Part shown: positions 41,971 through 52,760 of the stretch, piece after piece | Layout of the letters: every line of letters starts with the position of its first letter | Position numbering within the stretch: the first letter of the stretch is position 1 | NCBI RefSeq assembly: GCF_017792025.1 | Contig: NZ_CP046956.1 | Location: 310,001-374,000, forward strand | DNA: 64,000 nucleotides | Origin: Sediminibacillus dalangtanensis | GTDB taxonomy: Bacteria; Bacillota; Bacilli; Bacillales; Amphibacillaceae | Direction of reading: 5' to 3' | The notes under the pieces: model-generated | Seen by the model: the letters and a program-made list of their open reading frames with translations, nothing else | What the model was told of the DNA's origin: nothing | Database searches by the model: none | Program-made: the position numbers and the translations under genes

Positions 41971-43443
41971 GTGAATCTAAAACAACAACAATACATTAAT
42001 GGCAATTGGGTGGATGCGAACGCAGGGAATACGCGGGATATTATTAATCCATTTAACCAGGAAGTGATTGCTACCGTTCCAGAGGGGGATGAATCCGATA
42101 CAAAGGCAGCAATCGCTGCAGCAAGAGTAGCATTTGATCATGGTGAATGGCCTACAACCCCGGCAACGGAACGGGGGGCGGTTGTAAGGAAAATTGCTGA
42201 ATTAATAGAAAGAGATAAAGAAGAACTTGCTCATCTGGAATCATTGGATACAGGTAAAACAGTAGAAGAAAGCCGCGGAGACATGGAGGATATCGCTGGT
42301 GTTTTCCGTTATTTTGCCGAGCTTGCCGATAAAGATGGCGGGGAGTTGATCGATTCTCCTATTCCTAACTCTATCAGCAAAGTAGTGCGCGAACCAGTTG
42401 GTGTGTGCGGCCAGATTACCCCTTGGAATTATCCATTGCTTCAAGCGTCCTGGAAACTGGCTCCAGCGCTTGCGACTGGAAACACATTAATCATGAAGCC
42501 AAGTGAAATCACACCACTAACGACCATAAAAGTATTCGAACTAATCGAAGAGGCGGGAGTGCCTGCTGGTGTTGCCAACCTGGTTCTTGGTGCTGGCAGT
42601 ACCGTGGGTGCCGAGCTGTCTGATAATACGGATGTAGACCTTATTTCCTTTACAGGTGGAATTGTTACTGGGAAGAAAATCATGCAAGCGGCAAGCGTGA
42701 ATGTGAAAAAGCTGGCCCTTGAACTTGGTGGGAAAAACCCGAATGTCGTTTTTGCTGATGCTGATTTCGATGTAGCAGTCGACCAGGCGTTAAACGGGGT
42801 TTTTTTCCACGCAGGACAAATCTGTTCCGCTGGCACAAGACTGATTGTCGAAGAAAGTATTCACGACGAGTTCGTAAACGCACTTGTTGAGCGAGTGAAA
42901 AAGTTCAAGCTTGGCAACGGATTTGAGGAGGATACGCAAATGGGTCCGCTTATTTCAGCGGAACATCTTGCCAAAGTAGAAAAATATGTAGAAACAGGTA
43001 TCCAAGAAGGCGCTACAGTAGCAGTTGGCGGCAGCCGTCCGGCTGATCCAGAACTGCAAAATGGATTTTTCTATCTGCCTACCATTTTCACAGACTGCAC
43101 GACAGACATGCACATTGTTCAAGACGAAGCGTTTGGTCCAATTATTACGGTCGAGAAGTTCCGGACAGAAGAGGAAGCAATAAAGCTTGCGAACGATTCG
43201 ATCTACGGGCTTGCCGGCGGCGTTTGGACCAACGATATTGCAAAAGCGGAGCGCTGTGTAGCGAAGATGCGCATGGGAACGGTTTGGATCAATGACTTCA
43301 ACCTTTACTTCCCGCATGCCCCATGGGGTGGATTCAAGCAGTCTGGAATTGGACGCGAACTAGGAAAACTGGGGATGGAAGAATATACCGAAACAAAGCA
43401 TATATTCCAAAATCTGAAACCTGAATCGATTAACTGGTTCTAA
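41971..43443 (+). CDS. betB: Betaine aldehyde dehydrogenase
   Basis: NAD(P)+-dependent aldehyde dehydrogenase (490 aa) turning betaine aldehyde into the osmoprotectant glycine betaine. The catalytic cysteine is Cys285 in FHAGQICSAG and the general-base Glu lies in LALELGGKNPN. ITPWNYPLLQASWKLAPAL and FTGGIVTGKKIM form the coenzyme site. A TTG at 41956 is in frame, but GGAG is best spaced for GTG 41971. Equivalent to GbsA/BetB; its divergent neighbour gbsR and following choline dehydrogenase make the substrate assignment firm. Confidence 0.92.
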   Translation: MNLKQQQYINGNWVDANAGNTRDIINPFNQEVIATVPEGDESDTKAAIAAARVAFDHGEWPTTPATERGAVVRKIAELIERDKEELAHLESLDTGKTVEESRGDMEDIAGVFRYFAELADKDGGELIDSPIPNSISKVVREPVGVCGQITPWNYPLLQASWKLAPALATGNTLIMKPSEITPLTTIKVFELIEEAGVPAGVANLVLGAGSTVGAELSDNTDVDLISFTGGIVTGKKIMQAASVNVKKLALELGGKNPNVVFADADFDVAVDQALNGVFFHAGQICSAGTRLIVEESIHDEFVNALVERVKKFKLGNGFEEDTQMGPLISAEHLAKVEKYVETGIQEGATVAVGGSRPADPELQNGFFYLPTIFTDCTTDMHIVQDEAFGPIITVEKFRTEEEAIKLANDSIYGLAGGVWTNDIAKAERCVAKMRMGTVWINDFNLYFPHAPWGGFKQSGIGRELGKLGMEEYTETKHIFQNLKPESINWF

Positions 43444-43612
43444 GCTATCAATCTATTATGATTTCCAGGATTGGGAGGGATACTTTTCATCCCTCTCAAC
43501 TTAAAGCCCGGAACTTACAGTAAATGATAGATAAAAACAATAAATTTCATAAAGGAAGAAAGACTTTTTCTTACTTCTTTCTTCCATTTTCAACACCAAG
43601 GAGGAACAGAAG

Positions 43613-45298
43613 ATGAGTGAAACATACGATATTGTGATTGTTGGCGGGGGGAGTGCGGGTTCCGTGCTCGGCGACCGCCTGAGTGAAGATGGAAAAAAAA
43701 GTGTCCTTGTTTTGGAGGCAGGACGCAGTGATTATCCATGGGATCTATTGATTCAAATGCCGGCAGCTTTGCCATTTCCAGCAGGTAAAAGCCTTTACGA
43801 CTGGAAATACGAATCGGACCCTGAACCGCATATGAATGGGCGACGTATAAAGCATGCCCGTGGTAAGGTGCTCGGAGGCTCGAGTTCGATCAACGGGATG
43901 ATCTATCAACGTGGAAATCCAATGGACTATGAACGCTGGGGAGCAGACGAAGGGATGGAATCGTGGGATTTTGCGCATTGTCTTCCGTATTTCAAACGCT
44001 TGGAAAATGCTTTAGGGTCGCCGGATGATGATCTTCGCGGCCACGACGGCCCGATTAAATTGGAACGCGGGCCAGCCAAAAATCCTTTATTCCAAGCCTT
44101 CTTCAATGCAGGGGTAGAAGCCGGTTATTCCCGCACCCCTGATGTGAACGGTTTTCGCCAGGAAGGATTCGGTCCGTTTGATAAGCATGTTTACAAAGGC
44201 CAGCGATTGTCAGCTTCACGCGCTTATTTGCGTCCGGCGATGAAGCGTGAGAATCTGACGGTCAAGACTCGCGCTTTTGTAACGAGTATCGACTTCGATG
44301 GTACGCGGGCTAAAGGATTGACCTATCGACGCAACGGGAAGACGCACCAAGTGAACACAGGGGAAGTCATTCTTGCAGGCGGTGCCATCAACACGCCGCA
44401 GTTGCTTCAACTGTCCGGTGTGGGCGACGCCGAGCACCTTCGCTCTTTAGGCATTAAACCGGTAGTTGACCTTCCAGGTGTAGGAGAAAACCTCCAGGAT
44501 CACCTTGAAGTCTATGTCCAACACGCTTGTTCAGCTCCTGTTTCCGAACAGCCGAACTTGAATAAATTGCGGATGCCTTGGATCGGTTTGCAATGGATGC
44601 TCGGACGTACGGGAGCGGCAGCGACCAATCATTTCGAAGGCGGAGGTTTCGTCCGTTCAAACGAGGACGTCGATTACCCGAACTTAATGTTCCACTTCCT
44701 GCCGGTAGCTGTGCGGTACGATGGACAAAAAGCGGACACCGCTCACGGATTCCAAGTACACATCGGACCGATGTACTCTGATGCCCGTGGATCATTAAAG
44801 ATTCGTTCGAAAGATCCGAAAGAGCATCCGAGCATGGTCTACAACTATCTATCTACGGAACAGGACAAACGCGAGTGGGTGGAAGCAATCAGAATCACCC
44901 GTGAAATTATGTCTCAACCTGCTATGAAGCCTTACAACGCAGGGGAAATCTCACCGGGCCCTTCCGTTCGTACAGACGAAGAGATATTGGAATGGGTAAG
45001 GAATGATGCTGAGACAGCCCTTCACCCGTCTTGTACGGCAAAGATGGGGCCCGCTTCTGATCCTATGGCTGTTGTAGATCCAAAAACCATGAAGGTCCAC
45101 GGGCTTGATAATGTACGAGTGGCAGATGCTTCGGCGATGCCTTACGTCACAAACGGCAATATCCATGCGCCGGTCTTGATGCTGGCGGAAAAGGCAGCGG
45201 ACTTAATCCAGGGGCGTAAACCGCTCGAACCTATTCATGCGGATTACTATCGTCATGGAGTACATCCAGCCGATTCAGGCACCGTAACTGCTAAATAA
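43613..45298 (+). CDS. betA: Choline dehydrogenase, FAD-dependent (BetA type)
   Basis: GMC oxidoreductase of 561 aa oxidising choline to betaine aldehyde at the membrane. It has the FAD-binding [14 protein letters not shown] at residues ~10-23, GMC signatures [14 protein letters not shown] and [15 protein letters not shown], and the active-site histidine region [19 protein letters not shown] precedes the ATG. B. subtilis uses the iron alcohol dehydrogenase GbsB for this step, so a BetA enzyme under GbsR is a different enzyme combination, possibly acquired by transfer. Confidence 0.93.
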   Translation: MSETYDIVIVGGGSAGSVLGDRLSEDGKKSVLVLEAGRSDYPWDLLIQMPAALPFPAGKSLYDWKYESDPEPHMNGRRIKHARGKVLGGSSSINGMIYQRGNPMDYERWGADEGMESWDFAHCLPYFKRLENALGSPDDDLRGHDGPIKLERGPAKNPLFQAFFNAGVEAGYSRTPDVNGFRQEGFGPFDKHVYKGQRLSASRAYLRPAMKRENLTVKTRAFVTSIDFDGTRAKGLTYRRNGKTHQVNTGEVILAGGAINTPQLLQLSGVGDAEHLRSLGIKPVVDLPGVGENLQDHLEVYVQHACSAPVSEQPNLNKLRMPWIGLQWMLGRTGAAATNHFEGGGFVRSNEDVDYPNLMFHFLPVAVRYDGQKADTAHGFQVHIGPMYSDARGSLKIRSKDPKEHPSMVYNYLSTEQDKREWVEAIRITREIMSQPAMKPYNAGEISPGPSVRTDEEILEWVRNDAETALHPSCTAKMGPASDPMAVVDPKTMKVHGLDNVRVADASAMPYVTNGNIHAPVLMLAEKAADLIQGRKPLEPIHADYYRHGVHPADSGTVTAK

Positions 45299-45377
45299 TA
45301 TGTTTTATGAGAAGGCCTCTTTTATGATGTGTTTGCTCGAAAAGCATCCATCCTTGTGAAAGAGTACCTTCTTTTTT

Positions 45378-45421
45378 TATGGGAAAGAGTACAAGGAATT
45401 ATGGGAAAGAGTACAAGGAAT
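45378..45421. repeat. Perfect 22-bp tandem duplication
   Basis: TATGGGAAAGAGTACAAGGAAT occurs twice without a gap (45378-45399, 45400-45421), about 80 bases after betA; the unit is written here in 22 letters as 20 plus AT: TATGGGAAAGAGTACAAGGA-AT. It is probably a replication slippage product. No function is seen. Confidence 0.85.
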
Positions 45422-45458
45422 CCCCACATGTATACTGTGGCTCGGTAAACATTCTGTA

Positions 45459-45500
45459 AAAAACCTGGAAAGCAAATTAAGGCTTTCCAGGTTTTGTTTT
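45459..45500. terminator. Terminator between betA and yfmS
   Basis: A 14-bp perfect stem AAAACCTGGAAAGC / GCTTTCCAGGTTTT with a TTTTTTG tail. The A-run on the other side lets it serve both converging genes. Confidence 0.88.
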
Positions 45501-45510
45501 TTTGCCTTCT

Positions 45511-46371
45511 TTATTTTGTCTCCAGCTGGTTTTCAGCTAGTTTTGCCAGGTCCTGGGCGTTTGTGCTGATTTCTTGGACTGTGGCAGAAATGTCTGTGAT
45601 TGCAGTTGCCTGTGTATCCGTCATTTGATGGATTCCGGAAAATGCATCATCCAGTTTGGCAATCAGGTTTTGGATATTCTTGGTGGCATCATTGATTTTT
45701 TTGACATTATCTTTTGAGTTGTTGGCAAGTTTCCGAATCTCCTCCGCCACAACACCGAATCCTTTACCCGCTTCACCCGCACGTGCGGCTTCAATCGATG
45801 CATTCAGACCCAGCAGGTTGCTTTGTTCAGAAATGCCCTTGACCACCGTTGATATTTCGCCGATTTCTTCGGTACTTTCACTTACTTTTTTCACTTGTGA
45901 AGAAACATCCGTTACATGCTCGGCCAAATCGTTTATGGAGCCTGTGATTTCCTGAACAGAAGCCGCAGACTGTTCTACAATTGCTAACAAACTTTCGGCC
46001 ACTTCGTGAAGTTTATTCGCTTTTTCCAGACTGGTTCCGATCCCAACGCCTCCAATAACGGTACCATTCTCGTCACGCAGTGGGATGGCGCGGGCGATTA
46101 GTGGGAAGCCGAATAATTCTTTCGGAACTATTTCCGATTTCGGAGAGTTTTCCCTAATGGCATTGGTGATGATGTCTCCCTCTGTAAGCGGATCGCCGGG
46201 GCTGACATTAAGGGAGAATGTTTCCCCTGGAATATTGATGATCAGTTTTTCCGTATCATAGATGCCGACCGTGATGTCATCGTTTATTAATTGATTTAAG
46301 ACGGGTGCCACCTTGAGAAAAGAATTTAACAGCTCTGAATCGGTCCCTGTTTGAGTTTTAACTTCGGTCAT
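45511..46371 (-). CDS. yfmS: Soluble chemotaxis transducer YfmS-like
   Basis: A 286-aa cytoplasmic chemoreceptor with no membrane helix. Residues ~1-120 form a PAS/double-Cache-like domain ending in [17 protein letters not shown]. The C-terminal half is the MCP signalling coiled coil with the hairpin tip [37 protein letters not shown]. Start ATG 46371 has GAGGAGG 6 nt upstream; the longer frame is not needed. Length equals that recalled for B. subtilis YfmS, which also neighbours yfmT. It likely feeds CheA, with an aromatic aldehyde or redox-linked signal being only a guess. Confidence 0.88.
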   Translation of the reverse strand: MTEVKTQTGTDSELLNSFLKVAPVLNQLINDDITVGIYDTEKLIINIPGETFSLNVSPGDPLTEGDIITNAIRENSPKSEIVPKELFGFPLIARAIPLRDENGTVIGGVGIGTSLEKANKLHEVAESLLAIVEQSAASVQEITGSINDLAEHVTDVSSQVKKVSESTEEIGEISTVVKGISEQSNLLGLNASIEAARAGEAGKGFGVVAEEIRKLANNSKDNVKKINDATKNIQNLIAKLDDAFSGIHQMTDTQATAITDISATVQEISTNAQDLAKLAENQLETK

Positions 46372-46391
46372 TTTATTCCTCCTCGTTTCGT

Positions 46392-47849
46392 TTAGTATGG
46401 AAACTGGCGCTGTCCATAGTTGATCGAAATCCATTTCAACGTCGTGAATTCCTCAAGACTCCATTCCCCGTTTAGCCGACCTAGACCAGATTGTTTTTCA
46501 CCGCCGAATGCGACAATTGGTTCGTCATTAATCGTGATGTCGTTCACGTGAATCATGCCGGTATGTACCTGCTTTGCTAACTGGACACCGCGTTCTCCAT
46601 CCCTTGTGTGCACAGCACCACTTAGACCAAAGTTGGTATCATTCGCAATCCGGATTGCTTCTTCATCCGTACTAAATGTCATAACACTTACTACTGGGCC
46701 AAACATCTCCTCACGAGCAATGTCCATATCCGGAGTCACACCTGTCAATATGGTTGGTTCCACCATATTACCTGAAATATTGCCTTGTAGCAGTGGTTCA
46801 GCCCCTTGTTCTATGCCTTTCTCGATGAGTGCTTTTAAGGTCTGGGCCGCTCTTTCGTTTACGACAGGGCCAATAACGGTATCAGGGTCTCGTGGATCGC
46901 CGGTTTTAAGGGAAGCAATTTTATCTCTATATTTGCTGATAAACTCGTCATAAACAGATTGGTGGACAATGATACGGTTTGCGGACATACAGATTTGGCC
47001 CTGATGGGTAAACCGGCTGAATGCCGCTGCGTTCACCGCATAGTCGATATCCGCATCGTCCAAAATGATAAATGCGCTATTCCCGCCTAATTCGAGCAGT
47101 GGTTTTTTAAAATGCTTCGCTGCCAGTTGTGCGATATGTCTACCCACGCCAGTGGAGCCTGTAAAGGAGATAATCCTTGGGATAGGGTGCTCTACAAATG
47201 AATCGCCAATTTCGCTAATGTCCGTAACCACTACATTGAATAGACCTTTGGGAATGCCAGCTTCTTCAAAAATCTTTGCAATCAATGTACCTCCGACGAT
47301 AGGTGTTTCTTCGTGCGCTTTTAGAACAACACCATTACCAGCGCCGATTGCCGGGGCAATCGATTTAATGGACAAGAAAAAAGGAAAGTTGAATGGGCTG
47401 ATAACTCCTACTACACCAGCAGGCATGCGATATAGGCGGTTCTCCTTCCCGTTTTCAACGGATGGTAGAATTTTGCCTTCTTTTTTAAGTGGAAAAGTTG
47501 CTGCTTCCTTGATCATATTTTTGACAAGGCCTATTTCGAACGCTGCTTTTAATCGTGTGCCACCAAGTTCATCGATAATGAGGTTCGTGATCTCCTCTTC
47601 ATGGGCATCAATATATGTTACAGCATTCTCAAGGAGGTCTCGTTGTTGATAAGGATTAATTTGATTCCATTCATCCATAGCTGCTTGTGCTGCTAAATAG
47701 GCAGCATCTACATCTTCTGTCGAAGCCATTTTGAACTCTGTTATTACTTCACCGTTGTATGGATTTATATCTTTCAATGTGCGGCTGCTTTTTCCATCAA
47801 TCCATGAGCCGGCAATGTATTGTTTGTTGAGCGAGTGGATGTCTAACAT
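46392..47849 (-). CDS. yfmT: Aldehyde dehydrogenase YfmT-like
   Basis: NAD(P)-dependent aldehyde dehydrogenase of 485 aa. The catalytic cysteine lies in [11 protein letters not shown] and the general base in [11 protein letters not shown]. The coenzyme loop [13 protein letters not shown] and the C-terminal [15 protein letters not shown] motif are also present. B. subtilis YfmT of the same length oxidises vanillin and benzaldehyde; substrates here are inferred. The frame extends 76 codons upstream, but GGGGGA 5-6 nt before ATG 47849 fixes the start. yfmS follows after 20 bases in the same operon. Confidence 0.85.
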   Translation of the reverse strand: MLDIHSLNKQYIAGSWIDGKSSRTLKDINPYNGEVITEFKMASTEDVDAAYLAAQAAMDEWNQINPYQQRDLLENAVTYIDAHEEEITNLIIDELGGTRLKAAFEIGLVKNMIKEAATFPLKKEGKILPSVENGKENRLYRMPAGVVGVISPFNFPFFLSIKSIAPAIGAGNGVVLKAHEETPIVGGTLIAKIFEEAGIPKGLFNVVVTDISEIGDSFVEHPIPRIISFTGSTGVGRHIAQLAAKHFKKPLLELGGNSAFIILDDADIDYAVNAAAFSRFTHQGQICMSANRIIVHQSVYDEFISKYRDKIASLKTGDPRDPDTVIGPVVNERAAQTLKALIEKGIEQGAEPLLQGNISGNMVEPTILTGVTPDMDIAREEMFGPVVSVMTFSTDEEAIRIANDTNFGLSGAVHTRDGERGVQLAKQVHTGMIHVNDITINDEPIVAFGGEKQSGLGRLNGEWSLEEFTTLKWISINYGQRQFPY

Positions 47850-48016
47850 AATATTCCCCCTGGTATGTAAAATGTAATACCTTTTTAATATCGGCATAAA
47901 TAGTCCATAAGTGAAGGTTTGTTTGTGAGGTAGCTTCAAGCCTTTCACGGCAAATGTGAAACGAATCGTTAAACTAATGAAGGAATAGAGGCACAAACTC
48001 TTGAAATTAGACGAAA

Positions 48017-48060
48017 AGCGGTCTGTATGGATACTAAATTCCACACAGACCGCTATTTTT
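48017..48060. terminator. Terminator between cwlJ and yfmT region
   Basis: Stem AGCGGTCTGTATGG / CCACACAGACCGCT with a 10-nt loop and ATTTTT tail, TTTTCG on the other strand. It lies after the cwlJ stop on the minus strand and can act in both directions. Confidence 0.8.
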
Positions 48061-48128
48061 AAAATTCTATTTCTCATAGTACTTCAGTTTTTCAGTGGGC
48101 GGCCTCCCATTTTGTGTGGAGGGGTTCC

Positions 48129-48569
48129 CTACCAGCCATATACACTTTCACACGTATTAGCCTGTGGTTCATAATAACAATGCTGTTTATATTGCCCTGT
48201 AAACGGCTGTCCGTACCACTCTGGTGGACACTCGCCATAAGGATTGAAGTACCAGAGGGAAAACTTGGAGGGATGTTCTCTCCAATAGTCCAACACTTGC
48301 CTGGCTAACCTTTTTTCTGCGCTTCTCGCTCTGTTATAAAAAACGTTCCCCTTTTGCACGGCTTCAAACGAGTAATTTCCTCCCTGTACTTGGAAGATGA
48401 CATCCCGAATGGAACGTAAACCTTCAAAGTCAGAGCAATTGGCTTTCAGCCGATTTACAATGACATTTCCGACCATCAGCATCCCTTGCTTTCCTTCCCC
48501 TTCAGCTTCTGCCCTTATCATCCTTGCTACTAAGTCAACATCCTTGTCTGTATATTTTACTCTTGCCAT
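48129..48569 (-). CDS. cwlJ: Spore cortex hydrolase CwlJ
   Basis: A 146-aa hydrolase-2 (SleB-type) domain protein with no separate peptidoglycan-binding domain and no signal peptide, which is the CwlJ arrangement. Visible motifs are VDLVARMIRAEAEGEGKQG with the catalytic glutamate, VGNVIVNRL, and FSLWYFNPYGECP near residue 102. It acts in germination on the cortex in response to dipicolinate. AGAGGTGAT precedes the ATG. gerQ, its usual partner, is not adjacent. It shows that the organism makes spores. Confidence 0.92.
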   Translation of the reverse strand: MARVKYTDKDVDLVARMIRAEAEGEGKQGMLMVGNVIVNRLKANCSDFEGLRSIRDVIFQVQGGNYSFEAVQKGNVFYNRARSAEKRLARQVLDYWREHPSKFSLWYFNPYGECPPEWYGQPFTGQYKQHCYYEPQANTCESVYGW

Positions 48570-48740
48570 TTTTGTATCACCTCTAAGAGCATTCTATGTA
48601 AAATGCCCATAAAGTTGCTTTTTTACATGAACAATATAGTGAAAGAAGATGAGTATGGCTGAGTGGGCTGCTTATATACAAACACTCGATGGTCGGATAA
48701 TCGTTTGGGAATCTCTGGTCTTAGAGACCCTTTCCCTCGA

Positions 48741-49661
48741 TTACTTATTTTCCTTCCCAATCTCCGGAAGTACGGTCTTTGCCACTTTTTCATCCAACGC
48801 TTCATAATCATAATACTTGATGGTTTCATATAGCTCTTGGCGTGATTGCATGTCTTCGAGCTTTTCTTTTTGCGTGTCGTGTTCCATGATTTCCGTAAAA
48901 ACCCGCTCGTAAGCTTTGGCAGCCACGCGCAGGGATGTAACGGGATAAATGACCATGCTCATTCCGAATGAGAGGAAATCCTCTCCTGTAAAATAAGGGG
49001 TTTTTCCGAATTCGGTCATGTTGGCGAGGAGCGGTGCGTTGATAGCTGACGATGCCTGCCGGAAGTCTTCTTCACTTGTCAATGCTTCAGGAAAGATGGC
49101 ATCGGCTCCAGCTTCGACGTACATATTGGCTCGCTCCATGGCTTTTTCCATTCCTTCCACTGATTTTGCATCTGTCCGGGCTACAATGACAAGTGTGGGA
49201 GCGACTTCTCTGATGGTCCTGATTTTTTGCATCATTTCTTCTGGTTCAATCAGTTTCTTTCCATTCAAATGCCCGCATTTTTTTGGCAGCAGCTGGTCCT
49301 CTATTTGCACGGCGGCAACTCCGGCTTCGACCATTTCTCTTGCCGCCCGGGCTACGTTGATGACGCCTCCGTAGCCTGTATCGATGTCGACGAGTAGAGG
49401 GAGATCGGAAGCCCGGATAAGTTCTTGGGCTTTTTCGGCCATTTCATTTGAATAAATGAGGCCAAGGTCAGGAAGCGCCCGACTTGCCGTATAGGCAGCG
49501 CCGGACAGATAAATGGCCTGGAAGCCGACATCCCGGGCGATTTTGGCGGATATCCCGTCGTGAGTGCCAGGGATTTTTAGCAATTCCGGTTGGTTGATCA
49601 ATCTTTTAAACGTTTCTGCTCTTTCTGGCTGCGTTGATTTTGGTTCGACGATCCAAGACAT
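48741..49661 (-). CDS. prpB: Methylisocitrate lyase PrpB
   Basis: Splits 2-methylisocitrate into pyruvate and succinate, ending propionate breakdown (306 aa). The lyase signature is KKCGHLNGK near residue 125, with DIDTGYGG for the metal and substrate and ARTDAKSVEG following. AAGGAGG precedes the ATG. It is last in prpC-prpD-prpB, matching B. subtilis mmgD-mmgE-yqiQ. Confidence 0.95.
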   Translation of the reverse strand: MSWIVEPKSTQPERAETFKRLINQPELLKIPGTHDGISAKIARDVGFQAIYLSGAAYTASRALPDLGLIYSNEMAEKAQELIRASDLPLLVDIDTGYGGVINVARAAREMVEAGVAAVQIEDQLLPKKCGHLNGKKLIEPEEMMQKIRTIREVAPTLVIVARTDAKSVEGMEKAMERANMYVEAGADAIFPEALTSEEDFRQASSAINAPLLANMTEFGKTPYFTGEDFLSFGMSMVIYPVTSLRVAAKAYERVFTEIMEHDTQKEKLEDMQSRQELYETIKYYDYEALDEKVAKTVLPEIGKENK

Positions 49662-49678
49662 CTATGATTCCTCCTTCA

Positions 49679-51121
49679 TTATATGCGGAATAGCTCCATG
49701 AACTGATTGACAGGTGTATCTGTCAGTTCATTATAGTTCTCGCACAATTCAAGAATTTGGTTGGCCTGGCGAAGTGGAAACCGTGTCTTTATATTGTGCT
49801 GGAATTTATCCAAAAGCAGCGGTATGCCTTCCTCACGGCGGCGTCTGTGTCCTATCGGGTATTCTACTGCTATTTGGTCGGTGTGTGTGCCATCAATGAA
49901 GAACACTTGGACAGCATTGGCGATGGAGCGCTTATCCGGATCGAGATAGTCTTTGCTGTATTGTTCATTTTCGGTTATCACCATTTTGTTTCTCAAGCGG
50001 TCGATTTCCGGGTTGGCGGCTACCTCGTCTTCATAGTGGTCCGCATTCAATGATCCATATAGAAGGCCGATGGCTGTAATGTATTGGATACAATGATCTC
50101 GGTCTGCCGGATTGTAAAGCGGTCCCTTTTTATCGATAATACGGATGGCTGATTCATGTGTCGTAATGGTTATTCGCTCGATGTCTTCGATTCTTCCGTT
50201 GATCTGTTCATGAAGTTTGATTGCTGCTTCCGCTGCAGTTTGAGCATGAAATTCAGCAGGGAACGATATCTTAAACAAAATGTTTTCTATCACATAGGAG
50301 CCAAAAGGACGTGCCAGGGTCAATTCTTTTCCGCCGAAGAGGACATCCTGGAATCCCCAACCCGGCGCCGAGAGGGCAGTCTTATAGCCCATTTCTCCGT
50401 TCATTGTCATTAAGGCCAGTCTCACTCCCCGGCTTGTTGCATCTCCGGCTGCCCATGATTTTCGAGATCCAGTGTTTGGTGCGTGACGATAGGTGCGAAG
50501 GCTGGAATTATCGACCCATGCTTGTGAAACCGCATTGATGACATCTTCTTTGCTGCCTCCAAGCATAGCGGTCACTACGGCTGTCGTGGCCACCTTGACG
50601 TAAAGCACATGGTCAAGGCCCTCGCGGTTGAGGCTGTTTTCCAGTGCCAGTATCCCTTGAATTTCGTGAGCTTTTACGATATTTTCCAGCACTGTGCTCA
50701 TCTGAAGTGGCCTTTTTCCTTCCGAACATCTTTTACGGCTGATATAATCGGAAATTGCCAGGATTCCTCCTAAGTTGTCGGAAGGATGTCCCCATTCTGC
50801 AGCAAGCCAAGTGTCATTGTAATCGAGCCAGCGAATCATGCATCCGATATTGAAGGCCGCATGGACAGGGTCCAGTTCATAAGGTGTACCTGGAACACGG
50901 GAGCCATTCGGGACGACGGTGCCAGGTACGATAGGGCCTAAATGCTTGGTGCACTCTGGATAGCGTAAGGCTAAGAATCCACAGCCAAGCGTATCCACCA
51001 ATACATATTGTGCTGTTTTCAACGCTTCTTCGCTAGTGATCTTGCCATATACGGCGTAATCGGCAATACGTTCTAATACTTGGTCGGCAGTTTGTGCCGT
51101 TTTCACGTTCATTTCTGTCAT
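49679..51121 (-). CDS. prpD: 2-methylcitrate dehydratase PrpD
   Basis: MmgE/PrpD family enzyme (480 aa) dehydrating 2-methylcitrate. Conserved stretches are [14 protein letters not shown] near residue 40, [13 protein letters not shown] with the active-site acidic residues, [18 protein letters not shown] and [16 protein letters not shown]. The frame starts at GTG 51133, but the ATG at 51121 is 8 nt after AAGGTGG and is preferred. It is 17 bases before prpB and 70 after prpC. Confidence 0.93.
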   Translation of the reverse strand: MTEMNVKTAQTADQVLERIADYAVYGKITSEEALKTAQYVLVDTLGCGFLALRYPECTKHLGPIVPGTVVPNGSRVPGTPYELDPVHAAFNIGCMIRWLDYNDTWLAAEWGHPSDNLGGILAISDYISRKRCSEGKRPLQMSTVLENIVKAHEIQGILALENSLNREGLDHVLYVKVATTAVVTAMLGGSKEDVINAVSQAWVDNSSLRTYRHAPNTGSRKSWAAGDATSRGVRLALMTMNGEMGYKTALSAPGWGFQDVLFGGKELTLARPFGSYVIENILFKISFPAEFHAQTAAEAAIKLHEQINGRIEDIERITITTHESAIRIIDKKGPLYNPADRDHCIQYITAIGLLYGSLNADHYEDEVAANPEIDRLRNKMVITENEQYSKDYLDPDKRSIANAVQVFFIDGTHTDQIAVEYPIGHRRRREEGIPLLLDKFQHNIKTRFPLRQANQILELCENYNELTDTPVNQFMELFRI

Positions 51122-51191
51122 TGTCAACGCCACCTTTTCATTATGTAGTAATCTTAAAAAAGCCAGCCGGGATATCCCGGCAGATTGTTAT

Positions 51192-52307
51192 TTAAGGGTG
51201 AAGTCCACGCGGACCAGTATAGAGAACTCTTGGTCTGAACAACTTATTGTTGGCATATTGCTCAGATACATGGGCGCACAATCCCAGCGTCCTGGCCGCA
51301 AAGAAAATAGGGGTATACAAGTCGATCGGGATACCCAATAAGTAATAAACAGGCGCTGCATAGTAGTCCAGATTCGGATAAAGCCCTTTTTCTTCTTTCA
51401 TCAATTGTTCCCCAGCTTCGCACATTTCCATGAGCTCCTCCTGTTTTTTCTCCGCTGCGAGCTCCCTCAATGCTTCTTTCATCAGCGTGGCTCTTGGGTC
51501 CATTTTTTTCATATAAACACGGTGTCCGAAGCCCATCACTTTTTCTTTCTTTTTAAGTTTTTCATAGAGGAGATGGCGGAATCCATCGGTTGTTTTGCCG
51601 TTTAGCAACATATACATAACTGCTTCGTTCGCTCCTCCGTGCAGGTTTCCTTTCAACGAAGCGACTGCTCCGGTCAGCGCCCCGTAGATATCTGAGTTCG
51701 TCGAAGCAATGACGCGTGCAGTAAAAGTTGAATTCGGCATTTCGTGTTCACTGTAAACCATCAAAGACTGGTCAAAATAGGAGGCTTCTGTTTCTGTAGG
51801 TTCTTTACCTGTAATCATATGCAAAAAATTTGCACTGTAAGACAGTTCCTGTCGCGGAGCGACCACGGACTCGTTGTGAAGGATGTGATAGCTGTTCGCC
51901 ACGATATTGGGAATCTTCGCCAACAGACTGACAGCAATCTGCCTGATTTGTTCTTCGCCCCGTTCGTCTAGATGCTGTTCGTATCCTGCGAGTATGGAAA
52001 TCCCTGTCCGCAACGCATCCATTGGGTGTGTATGTTTAGGCAGTTTGTGGAAAAGGGAGAAGAAATCATCTGGGAGCTCATACTCTTCTTTTAATTCTTG
52101 TTCAAGAGTGGAGCGTTCTTGTTGCTTAGGCAGTTCTCCCTGAAGTAACAGCTGAACGAGATCTAAATATTCCCTGTTTTGGGCGAGCTCGATTAAATCA
52201 TATCCTCGAAGGACAATTTCTTCCGCTTCCACATCCAAGTAAGAAAGCTTCGTTTCGGATGCAATCACCCCGTCCAAACCGGGTTTATAACTCGTTTTTT
52301 CTTGCAT
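51192..52307 (-). CDS. prpC: 2-methylcitrate synthase PrpC
   Basis: Citrate synthase family enzyme (371 aa) joining propionyl-CoA with oxaloacetate. Active-site elements are HGGANEAVMYML, GFGHRVYMKKMDPRA and the aspartate region LDYYAAPVYYLLGIP; the C-terminus is RPRVLYTGPRG. The frame extends upstream, but AGGAGGGG before ATG 52307 fixes the start. Context with prpD and prpB selects the methylcitrate rather than citrate function, as for B. subtilis MmgD. The upstream mmgABC acyl-CoA genes are missing here. Confidence 0.92.
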   Translation of the reverse strand: MQEKTSYKPGLDGVIASETKLSYLDVEAEEIVLRGYDLIELAQNREYLDLVQLLLQGELPKQQERSTLEQELKEEYELPDDFFSLFHKLPKHTHPMDALRTGISILAGYEQHLDERGEEQIRQIAVSLLAKIPNIVANSYHILHNESVVAPRQELSYSANFLHMITGKEPTETEASYFDQSLMVYSEHEMPNSTFTARVIASTNSDIYGALTGAVASLKGNLHGGANEAVMYMLLNGKTTDGFRHLLYEKLKKKEKVMGFGHRVYMKKMDPRATLMKEALRELAAEKKQEELMEMCEAGEQLMKEEKGLYPNLDYYAAPVYYLLGIPIDLYTPIFFAARTLGLCAHVSEQYANNKLFRPRVLYTGPRGLHP

Positions 52308-52330
52308 AAGACCCCTCCTAGTCGTATTTA

Positions 52331-52344
52331 AGCAAGCGCTTTCA
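52331..52344 (-). promoter_or_regulatory. cre-like CcpA site before prpC
   Basis: Minus-strand TGAAAGCGCTTGCT matches the cre consensus TGWAANCGNTNWCA except for the last base, with the core palindrome AAGCGCTT. It lies about 25 bases upstream of the prpC start, so CcpA could block elongation. The B. subtilis mmg operon is also carbon repressed. Confidence 0.75.
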
Positions 52345-52513
52345 AAAAAGTGGTTAAACATTAAAATCCGCATGGCTGCCGACAGTCTTCGTAGATCGAT
52401 ATTCCATTCAATATGCAGTTTTACTTTTTAAATATAACAAATAGTTGGAAAGTAAACAATTTTTCTTTGAAAATGGGAGAGACAGGTTTTTTTCCATAAT
52501 GAACGAATTTCCC

Positions 52514-52651
52514 ATAGCTTGTTTGCTCGGAAGCGAGGAAAACGTAAATTCTGCTCAGTTCAACAGGTTGGCCTGCGCACTGCAATGGCGTTTCGACATT
52601 TCTTTTCCAAAGGTCGGGATGTTTTCCTGTGGCTTGCCGCCGGAAATTTGC
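52514..52651 (-). pseudogene. Fragment duplicated from the 3' end of the nearby SDR gene
   Basis: This ~138-bp stretch aligns with 53876-54017, the C-terminal codons of the SDR gene at 53830-54717. Shared runs include GCTCGGAAGCGAGGAAAACG, TGTTTTCCTGTGGCT and GCCGCCGGA, with scattered substitutions and a short length difference. Only the last third of the gene is present and the reading frame is not maintained. It lies about 1.3 kb from the intact copy in the same orientation. Confidence 0.88.
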
Positions 52652-52760
52652 TGTGTAGCATCTTTGAATAATTAATTGTATTTTGAAACCTATCTTCTCA
52701 AAAGTCGTAGAAGATATTGGAATAAATAGAAAATTCTTAATATAGTGAAAGGGTGAAAGA

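Noticed and set aside
52445..52675. A 76-codon plus-strand frame near prpC
   Set aside because: Most of it is the antisense of the duplicated SDR fragment; the similar frame at 53803-54075 is likewise antisense to the intact SDR gene.
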